Positions 6,730-12,149 of a stretch of DNA of 13,381 nt are shown in pieces. The first letter of the stretch is position 1, and every line of letters begins with the position of its first letter. Origin of the DNA: Clostridia bacterium (lineage in GTDB: Bacteria > Bacillota > Clostridia > Christensenellales > Aristaeellaceae); the NCBI GenBank assembly GCA_017458865.1, contig JAFSZW010000151.1, forward strand, positions 1 through 13,381, read 5' to 3'. A program made the position numbers and the translations under genes. Under the pieces are notes generated by a model. The model did not search any database and had not been told where the DNA came from. It was given only the letters and a program-made list of their open reading frames with translations.

Positions 6730-7671
6730 ATGGAGAATACGAAAATCTGCGTAGCAGGGATCGGGGCAGTCGGTGGTCTGCTGGCATCCATGCTGGGAAA
6801 GACTCACGGGGACGAGCTGACGCTTATTGCGCGGGCGAACAGGGCACAGCTGCTCAGACGGAACGGACTGATCCTGCACAGCGAGTTTTACGGGGAGGTA
6901 CATACAAAGGCGCACCAGATCTGCGAGAAGGCGACGGAGATCGGCGTGCAGGACTTCATTTTCATCTGCGTCAAGAACTATTCGCTTGCAGAGATGGCGG
7001 AAATGCTCAGGCCGGCGGTGGATGCGCATACAGTCATCATTCCGGTCATGAACGGCGTTGAGGCCGGTGACCGGCTGAGAGAGGTTTTCCCGGAGGCCAT
7101 AGTCTGCGATGCGGTCATCTACACCATTTCCGGTGCCAATCCGGATGGCTCGGTTACCCAGTCCGGGCAGTATACGCACCTGTTTATCGGTAGTAAAGTC
7201 CAGGATGAGCGGCATCAGTCAGGGGCCAGGGCTGCCTGGGAACTGTTTGCGGGGACCGGATTTGATTGCAGGTTTGCCGCGAACATCAATCAGGAAATCT
7301 GGCAGAAGTTCATCCTGAACTGCGCGTTCAACACGATTACGGCAAGACACCGGACAACGACAGGCGTTATTCGCTGCGATGAATCGCTGAAAGCGGACCT
7401 GCGCGCGCTGCTGACGGAGGCGTATCAGGCAGGCACGGCGGAGGGCATTGAGGTACCGGATGACTTTGTGGATCAGAAGTACGATTATGTAATCCACCGT
7501 CAGCCGCCGGACGGCACAAGCTCCATGAAGCGGGATGTGGATGCGAAGCGGCCGATTGAGCTGGACGCATTTACGGGAACTGTGCTGCGGCTGGCAGAAA
7601 AGCACGGTATAGATGTGCCGGTGACCCGGCAGTATCATGAAGTGCTTGCACAGATGGTCAGCGAATACTGA
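6730..7671 (+). CDS. Ketopantoate reductase (ApbA/PanE) family oxidoreductase
   Basis: A 313-residue protein of the 2-dehydropantoate 2-reductase family, which reduces a 2-keto acid with NADPH. The N-terminal Rossmann loop is GIGAVGG (10-16). Other family landmarks are VKNY with Lys82, MNGV with Asn108, the catalytic Lys193 in IWQKFILNCAFN, and SSMKRDVDAKRPIELD with Glu277. All residues I expect for catalysis are present and the length is normal. The start is set by AGAGGA (6718-6723), six bases before ATG. The stop is 49 bases before the mannonate dehydratase-like gene, so the two probably share a transcript. True PanE makes pantoate for coenzyme A, usually beside panB/panC. Here the neighbours are sugar-acid enzymes, so reduction of a sugar-derived keto acid is a fair inference. 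No pantothenate genes are in the window, so I give no gene symbol. Confidence 0.85.
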   Translation: MENTKICVAGIGAVGGLLASMLGKTHGDELTLIARANRAQLLRRNGLILHSEFYGEVHTKAHQICEKATEIGVQDFIFICVKNYSLAEMAEMLRPAVDAHTVIIPVMNGVEAGDRLREVFPEAIVCDAVIYTISGANPDGSVTQSGQYTHLFIGSKVQDERHQSGARAAWELFAGTGFDCRFAANINQEIWQKFILNCAFNTITARHRTTTGVIRCDESLKADLRALLTEAYQAGTAEGIEVPDDFVDQKYDYVIHRQPPDGTSSMKRDVDAKRPIELDAFTGTVLRLAEKHGIDVPVTRQYHEVLAQMVSEY

Positions 7672-7720
7672 GCATATAGCCACTGGCCGACACAGCCGAA
7701 AACGCAAGGGGAGCGATAGA

Positions 7721-8695
7721 ATGAAGAAGATGAAACCGCAGCTTGGCATCCAGTCTTCAAATGCCTCGGATGAGTATCTTCAGTATCTGCGCCAGATGGG
7801 TCTTACGCATTGCTTTGTGATGTTCAGCAATGAACACTCAAACCATGAGGATGTCAACCGGATACTGGACAGGGTGCGCAGGGCCGGGCTTACCGTAGAT
7901 GATGCAGGCAACAGCTTCCTGTACAAGCACATGTCGATTCATCTCGGTCTGCCGGACAGGGACAGGTGGATAGATCAGTACAATGCCCTGAACAGACTCC
8001 TCGGACAGGCCGGCGTGCCGGTTGGCTATATCGGGAACAGCCGCGTCAGCCATACGGGTTATTTTGCATCGGACGCAACGCATGGTGCACTCGGCCGGAC
8101 AGTGCAGATGGATGAAATCCTGAAACGCCCGCCGGTTGTAGCCAAAACAGTGGATGAGGATGAGCTCTGGGCGGCGTTTCAGTATCTGCTTGAGCGAGCG
8201 CTGCCGGTTGCAAAAGAGGCAGGCATGCGGCTTGCACTCCATCCCAGCGATCCGCCATATCCCATGTACGAGGGATATGCCAGTCTGATTTATAACAGTG
8301 ACTGCTACCGGCGTGCCCTGAAACTGGCGGATGCCATTGAACCCGGCGTGCTGGGCATCAAGTTCTGCTGCGGCTGCTGGCTTGAGGGCGGTGACCGGTT
8401 TGGCGATATCCTGTCAGATCTGCGGGAATTCATCCGGGCGGGACGCGTGCTGACCGTGCATTTCCGGAATGTCAGCTGTCCGCTGCCTGATTTTACGGAA
8501 ACGCTGGCGGAGGATGGGTATTTCGATATGATGCAGATCATGCGCGTCCTGGTAGAGGAGGGGTATGATCAGGCCATCTATCCGGATCATGTGTTCAGGA
8601 CCGACCCGATGACCGGCGGCGATCTCGCAGCGTTTGCCTATGCGGTCGGGTACATGAAGGGCCTTATGGATGCCGCGTACAGCGAGGTCAGATGA
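7721..8695 (+). CDS. Mannonate dehydratase (UxuA)-like TIM-barrel enzyme, short form
   Basis: A 324-residue protein from ATG 7721, preceded by AAGGGGAG; the frame is open back to 7637 but that would overlap the previous gene. UxuA dehydrates D-mannonate to 2-keto-3-deoxygluconate on a xylose-isomerase-like barrel with a divalent metal. Family-like motifs appear in order: LALHPSDPP with His174 (E. coli has AVHPDDPP), KFCCGCW with Cys216/217/219, VHFRN with His247 and Arg248, then GYFDMMQIMRVLVEEGYD and YPDHV with Asp289. By analogy the His, Cys, His and Asp would bind the metal. E. coli UxuA, as I recall it, is near 394 residues; this protein lacks much of the long middle insertion, so its substrate may differ from mannonate. 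It follows the ketopantoate-reductase-like gene, and a UxuB-like gene lies about 4 kb upstream on the same strand. A strong hairpin ends the unit. Confidence 0.8.
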   Translation: MKKMKPQLGIQSSNASDEYLQYLRQMGLTHCFVMFSNEHSNHEDVNRILDRVRRAGLTVDDAGNSFLYKHMSIHLGLPDRDRWIDQYNALNRLLGQAGVPVGYIGNSRVSHTGYFASDATHGALGRTVQMDEILKRPPVVAKTVDEDELWAAFQYLLERALPVAKEAGMRLALHPSDPPYPMYEGYASLIYNSDCYRRALKLADAIEPGVLGIKFCCGCWLEGGDRFGDILSDLREFIRAGRVLTVHFRNVSCPLPDFTETLAEDGYFDMMQIMRVLVEEGYDQAIYPDHVFRTDPMTGGDLAAFAYAVGYMKGLMDAAYSEVR

Positions 8696-8783
8696 GGCCA
8701 ATCATATGCCTGCTTTCCGTGCCTTTCTGTGCGTGTATGCCGGTACAGATAGGAATTTCCCACTGACAATCCCTGATACAGAG

Positions 8784-8809
8784 CAAGACTCCCGCTGGCG
8801 GGAGTCTTG
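8784..8809. terminator. Hairpin terminator between convergent genes
   Basis: A perfect 12-bp stem (8784-8795 with 8798-8809) contains a GC-rich core; the two innermost bases form the minimal loop, so in practice the last pair opens into a tetraloop. It lies between a plus-strand gene ending at 8695 and a minus-strand gene ending at 8815. Neither side has a long T run, so it may serve both directions with moderate efficiency. Confidence 0.75.
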
Positions 8810-8814
8810 ATTCG

Positions 8815-10323
8815 TTATGAGGCAAGGATCAGCAGCAGAACAACAACTGCAGCAGGTACCGTTATTGTGTCATATTCGCTGGGGGATATCAGTTCTGTCA
8901 CGGCACCTGCCAGAGCTGCGATGCCTGCGGCGGGAAGCGCCTGAACGGGGGTCAGATGCTGAACAAAGATCAGCATGCTGAGGCCGGTCAGGAAGGAAAC
9001 AAGCAGCATGGCAACGCTGCCCTCCCAGGATTTTTTCCCGTCTGTGAGGCAGGATCTGACCTTGTGTCTGCCAAAGGGAATGCCGATCAGGGCGGCTGCA
9101 CCGTCACCGAGTCCCCACATCAGGATCGCGGCGGCTGCCAGATTCGGCTGTTTAAAAACGCCCCACGCGACCGCCACAATGGCTGCGATCATCACAAACA
9201 GCATCACCATGCTTTTTTTGATCTCGCCGGGCGCTTTTTGGACGAACAGCTTTTCGTACCAGGACGCATGCTCGACTGCCATGAGACAAGGGTAGATAAT
9301 TGCTGCAAGCAGGAGCGAGGTCAGGGAGGCAACCTGCCAGCTTTTTGCTTCAAGGATCATCAGGGAGACGCAGGTAAAGGCGACCAGATGCAGCAGCTTT
9401 CGATAGATAAATGAAGGGAGTCTGGTCAGAAAACGAATCGGAATCAGCACCAGCAGACATGGGACAAGGTAGGAAATCAGCGCATGGATGCAGCGAAGCA
9501 CCTGCATAAACAGCGCTGACCGGGAGAGTATATCCCAGAAATTCAGAATGAGCATGGTGGCACCGAGCACCGTCAGCACGGCGCCGGTGATGAGGCCGAT
9601 GGTGCGGTTGCAGACCCGGTTAGCAAACCGGGCAGATACCAGGCTCGCGGCAGATGCTGTTATGATGCACAGCAGCATCACATCCCATTTTTCAAGCACG
9701 ATTGCCGGATGGATCAGGATATGGCTGGTGGAGGCGATCAGGGCAGTGAAGGTCATGATGAAGGTACTGGTGCCTACTGCAGTTTTGAGATCCATTCCGA
9801 GGAATATGGTGAACACGATGAGCATCATCATGCCGCCGCCGGTGCCGACGAAACCCGTTCCAAATCCGATGGTCAATCCGAAGAACAGGGAAACGGCAAC
9901 ACCTTTCCAGTCAAGGCGTTCGCCTCTGTCTGCAGTGTCTTTCCGGCTGGTATCGGGTTTTATCAGGAACCGGATGCCGATGCAGAAGGTCAGAACCAGG
10001 GAAAAGCTGCCAAGCACCACATTCCCGACAATATAGGCCACATAGCTGCCCACGGTGCACATGGACAGGATGCACACCAGCATGATCCAGCCGTGCTTCA
10101 GGTCGATGTTCCTGTGCCTTGCATAGACCCATGCGGTGACGGCAGAACCAAGAATATCAGAGGCCAGCGCGATTGCAGTTGCCTGATATGCACCGGTTTC
10201 CCCGGAAAAGGACGGACAGAGAACAATCAGGATTGGGACCATGACCGTGGCGGCAGAGAGACCCGCCAGGCCTGTGCCGATTCCGGTGCCGAGAGATGCG
10301 ATGATGTACCAGATCCATTCCAC
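8815..10323 (-). CDS. Fusion membrane protein: TauE/SafE-type permease + dolichol/phytol-kinase-like domain
   Basis: One uninterrupted 502-residue frame. Residues 1 to about 262 are a TauE/SafE (TSUP) permease, a family moving sulfite, sulfonates and other small anions: hydrophobic helices with GTGIGTGLAGLSAATVMVP near the start and the second-half repeat GFGTGFVGTGGGMMM (153-167) with AVGTST (182-187). Residues about 272-502 match the polyprenol/phytol/dolichol kinase (CTP-dependent, SEC59/VTE5) type: YRKLLHL (307-313), WGLGDGAAALIG (403-414), KKSWEGS (430-436) and TELISPSEYDTITVP (476-490). Both halves are about the length of free-standing family members, so neither appears truncated. I infer transport of an anion linked to phosphorylation of a lipid alcohol, but no coupling is shown. 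The start is GTG at 10323, set by GGAGG seven bases upstream. It is transcribed alone, with its own promoter (10384-10412) and a shared downstream terminator. Confidence 0.87.
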   Translation of the reverse strand: MEWIWYIIASLGTGIGTGLAGLSAATVMVPILIVLCPSFSGETGAYQATAIALASDILGSAVTAWVYARHRNIDLKHGWIMLVCILSMCTVGSYVAYIVGNVVLGSFSLVLTFCIGIRFLIKPDTSRKDTADRGERLDWKGVAVSLFFGLTIGFGTGFVGTGGGMMMLIVFTIFLGMDLKTAVGTSTFIMTFTALIASTSHILIHPAIVLEKWDVMLLCIITASAASLVSARFANRVCNRTIGLITGAVLTVLGATMLILNFWDILSRSALFMQVLRCIHALISYLVPCLLVLIPIRFLTRLPSFIYRKLLHLVAFTCVSLMILEAKSWQVASLTSLLLAAIIYPCLMAVEHASWYEKLFVQKAPGEIKKSMVMLFVMIAAIVAVAWGVFKQPNLAAAAILMWGLGDGAAALIGIPFGRHKVRSCLTDGKKSWEGSVAMLLVSFLTGLSMLIFVQHLTPVQALPAAGIAALAGAVTELISPSEYDTITVPAAVVVLLLILAS

Positions 10324-10330
10324 AGTGTAG

Positions 10331-10335
10331 CCTCC
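10331..10335 (-). promoter_or_regulatory. Ribosome binding site fixing the GTG start of the fusion gene
   Basis: GGAGG on the minus strand ends seven bases before GTG (10323-10321). The protein then begins MEWIWYIIAS, directly entering the first membrane helix, as expected for a TauE-type N-terminus. Confidence 0.75.
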
Positions 10336-10383
10336 AGGCCGATTTGATGACGTTATTATCTGTCTACATGTGTCTCATTGATG

Positions 10384-10412
10384 ATTTTAGCCGATTGAAG
10401 ACGTCTTTGCAA
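10384..10412 (-). promoter_or_regulatory. Promoter of the permease-kinase fusion gene, with a palindrome in the spacer
   Basis: On the minus strand TTGCAA (10412-10407) stands 17 bases before TAAAAT (10389-10384), which match the -35 and -10 consensus at four and five of six positions. The start of transcription would be near 10377, giving a leader of about 54 bases. The perfect 10-bp palindrome AAGACGTCTT (10398-10407) fills most of the spacer and could be an operator. Confidence 0.6.
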
Positions 10413-10552
10413 CCGGATACAAGGATGTTTTCTGTGGATCATTCAGTTCGGAACCTGAGCGCTTTCGATGCTTTTGTCCGGGCCGACAGGGATGCAGATA
10501 GTTCCAAAGCTGTGCGTCGCATTTGGCGCGAGTGTTTCCAGGGCCGGAACGG

Positions 10553-10879
10553 TCACTTGCGGATGAACTGATCTTCTGTCTGCGGCGTCTCCATACTCAC
10601 ATACCGCTCTGCTGTCATATGCAGGTCATACTTTTCCCGAAGTGACGCGATTTTTGCCATCATAGGGGAGGCATGATGGGCGTCGATGGCTGCCTGATCT
10701 GTCCACGCATCAATGAGCAGAACCGTCTCGGGATCCTCAAATGAAAGATAGTATTCGTAACGCAGGTTGCCGGTCTCGGCCCGGATGGCGTCGACGGTAC
10801 CGCTTGAGGTCATTTCTTCGGCAAACTTCCGGGCATTTCCGTCTTTGCCGGTGTAGCGCAGATTCACTGTAATTGCCAT
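10553..10879 (-). CDS. Antibiotic biosynthesis monooxygenase (ABM)-domain protein
   Basis: A 108-residue protein, the usual size for a single dimeric alpha+beta-barrel ABM domain. The typical core is visible: GNLRYEYYLSFEDPETVLLI (37-56), then AWTDQAAIDAHHASPMM (58-74) and a closing strand (ERYVSM, 91-96). Relatives include YgiN-type quinol monooxygenases, heme-degrading enzymes and proteins of unknown role; the fold alone does not prove oxygenase activity, and in an anaerobe another role is likely. The start is ATG 10879, with GAGAGGAG (10894-10887) seven bases upstream. That ribosome site overlaps the TGA of the alpha/beta hydrolase (10895-10893), so the two genes are tightly coupled, 13 bases apart. 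The open frame extends upstream to 11125 but this lies inside the hydrolase gene. An aromatic or quinone substrate is only an inference from the neighbouring hydrolases. Confidence 0.85.
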   Translation of the reverse strand: MAITVNLRYTGKDGNARKFAEEMTSSGTVDAIRAETGNLRYEYYLSFEDPETVLLIDAWTDQAAIDAHHASPMMAKIASLREKYDLHMTAERYVSMETPQTEDQFIRK

Positions 10880-10892
10880 GATATGTCTCCTC

Positions 10893-11732
10893 TCAGAAAA
10901 ATGCTTTAATGTGCTGTGCGATCTCTTCGCAACGGTTTTCAAGCGCAAAGTGTCCACTGGCAACCGGTACGATCCTGGCCTTTGGCAGATCTTTCCGGAA
11001 CGCTTCGGCGCCGGCCCAGATAAAGGACGGGTCCTCTCTGCCCCAAATGGCCAGCAGCTTTGGCTGATAATTCCGCAGGTACTGCTGGAATACGGGATAC
11101 AGCCTGACGTTATTTTGATAATCAAAGATCAGATCGGACTGCTTTTCCGCATAGTCCGGAATCTGAGCGGCATAGTAGAGATCCAGGGAATAACCATCCG
11201 GAGAAACGGAACCGGGTTCTGTCCCGAATGTATACTGTCCCATGACTGTTTCCGGGGCCAAGGCCTGCTTGTACTGCTCGCGCAGCGCCGGTGTGGGATG
11301 AGCCCAGTATGCGGCGCGGTCTGCCCACTTTTTTCCGAGACCCTCTTCGTAAACGTTTCCGTTCTGGCTGACAATGCCAGGAATCCGGTCCGGGTGCCGG
11401 ACGGCAATGCGGAATCCGATCGGTGCACCATAGTCGAAGACGTACATGTAAAACCGGTCAATGCCCAACTGACTAAGGAATGCCTCCATGATCTCCGCCA
11501 GGTGATCAAAAGTATAGGAAAATTCATGCCTCGCCGGACTTTCTGACTGGCCGAACCCCGGATAGTCCGGGGCAATCAGGTGAAAGCGATCCTCCAGCAT
11601 CGGCATCAGGTCCCGGAACATATGGGACGCACTTGGAAAACCATGAAACAGCACCATGACGGGCAGCTCCGGTGAGCCGCATTCCCTGTAGAAAATACGG
11701 ATGCCGTTTACATTGACATGCTGATACTTCAT
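10893..11732 (-). CDS. Alpha/beta hydrolase with Asp nucleophile (haloalkane dehalogenase/epoxide hydrolase-like)
   Basis: A 279-residue single-domain alpha/beta-hydrolase. Landmarks in order: oxyanion-hole motif LFHGFPSASHMF (28-39), the DYPGFGQSE segment (56-64), the nucleophile elbow YVFDYGAPIG (97-106), WGREDPSF (230-237) and SGHFALE (259-265). The elbow carries Asp100 where esterases have Ser, as in haloalkane dehalogenases and epoxide hydrolases. Asp234 and His261 complete a plausible Asp-Asp-His triad. Whether the substrate is a halide, epoxide or something else is not shown. No signal peptide, so it is cytoplasmic. The start is ATG 11732, with GGAGG (11744-11740) seven bases upstream; the frame is open to 11951 but that extension is low-complexity in character and begins inside the putative promoter. 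It is followed by and coupled to the ABM gene, and diverges from the secreted tannase-like gene. Confidence 0.87.
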   Translation of the reverse strand: MKYQHVNVNGIRIFYRECGSPELPVMVLFHGFPSASHMFRDLMPMLEDRFHLIAPDYPGFGQSESPARHEFSYTFDHLAEIMEAFLSQLGIDRFYMYVFDYGAPIGFRIAVRHPDRIPGIVSQNGNVYEEGLGKKWADRAAYWAHPTPALREQYKQALAPETVMGQYTFGTEPGSVSPDGYSLDLYYAAQIPDYAEKQSDLIFDYQNNVRLYPVFQQYLRNYQPKLLAIWGREDPSFIWAGAEAFRKDLPKARIVPVASGHFALENRCEEIAQHIKAFF

Positions 11733-11933
11733 CTCAGTACCTCCATCGAATAACTGGCCTGGGTTTGTCCGGGGCTTATTCCCGGCATCTGAAAAAGAGC
11801 AGACAGACACCGACATGAGCGCCTTTCCCGCAGATACAGCAATACTGAATCCGGACACGAATGTCTGTCCTGCACCAGTGCCCGGATCCGGTGGAAGAGG
11901 TCTCTGCGGCAAACCGGCTGCCGGTCTTATGTG
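11733..11933 (-). other. Long untranslated leader with several inverted repeats
   Basis: If the extended -10 at 11948-11940 is used, transcription starts near 11933 and leaves about 200 bases before the hydrolase ATG. Within it are ACCGG/CCGGT around 3 bases (11913-11925 region), an 8-bp inverted repeat (11802-11809 with 11862-11869), and a CCGGG/CCCGG hairpin around 11769-11785. None is followed by a T run and I match no known riboswitch or T-box. It may be a structured regulatory leader. Confidence 0.4.
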
Positions 11934-11939
11934 TTCAAC

Positions 11940-11948
11940 AGTATAGCA
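11940..11948 (-). promoter_or_regulatory. Extended -10 promoter for the hydrolase-ABM unit
   Basis: On the minus strand TGCTATACT (11948-11940) gives the TGn extension plus a -10 matching TATAAT at five of six positions. No good -35 is seen at 16-18 bases, which is usual for extended -10 promoters. The site is about 208 bases upstream of the hydrolase start. Confidence 0.5.
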
Positions 11949-12006
11949 CATTTCCTGCGTGGAAGTTTACATGTTTGTGGAATAACGCGCATTTGCAGAT
12001 GCTGTT

Positions 12007-12024
12007 ATTGTTCAATTGTTCAAT
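12007..12024. repeat. Tandem ATTGTTCA repeat between divergent promoters
   Basis: ATTGTTCA occurs twice in direct succession (12007-12014 and 12015-12022), followed by AT. It lies between the divergent promoters at 11940 and 12073, about 50 bases upstream of the plus-strand -10, a typical place for an activator or repressor. The heptamer TTACATG also occurs twice nearby (11967-11973 and 12049-12055). Confidence 0.45.
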
Positions 12025-12047
12025 CGAAAAAAGGCTGGTCTTTTCTG

Positions 12048-12078
12048 CTTACATGGCATAATGCGAATATGCTATAAT
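12048..12078 (+). promoter_or_regulatory. Extended -10 promoter for the tannase-like gene
   Basis: A perfect TATAAT (12073-12078) is preceded by TGC, forming an extended -10. The best upstream element is CTTACA (12048-12053), four of six matches but 19 bases away, so the extended -10 is probably dominant. Transcription would start near 12085, about 65 bases before the GTG. Confidence 0.7.
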
Positions 12079-12135
12079 GCCCACGCAGAAGTGTCGTGCA
12101 GCCAAGCGCGTAAGTCAGGATGCTTCAAATCTGAG

Positions 12136-12141
12136 AGGAGG
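12136..12141 (+). promoter_or_regulatory. Ribosome binding site fixing the GTG start of the tannase-like gene
   Basis: A perfect AGGAGG, extended upstream as GAGAGGAGG, ends eight bases before GTG at 12150. The first in-frame ATG (codon 11) would remove the charged start of the signal peptide, so GTG is the start. Confidence 0.85.
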
Positions 12142-12149
12142 ATTTTCCT

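Noticed and set aside
9709..10347. A 212-codon plus-strand open frame
   Set aside because: It lies wholly opposite the permease-kinase fusion, has no ribosome site, and its His/Gly/Asp-rich composition is that of an antisense shadow.
10490..10552. Terminator for the hydrolase-ABM unit
   Set aside because: Only weak imperfect stems and no T run on the minus strand were found.
10878..11546. A 222-codon plus-strand open frame
   Set aside because: It is antisense to the alpha/beta hydrolase with its intact triad and no start signals.
11733..11951. N-terminal extension of the alpha/beta hydrolase to an ATG at 11951
   Set aside because: It would start upstream of the putative promoter, adds 73 residues of no family resemblance, and the ATG at 11732 has a well-placed GGAGG.
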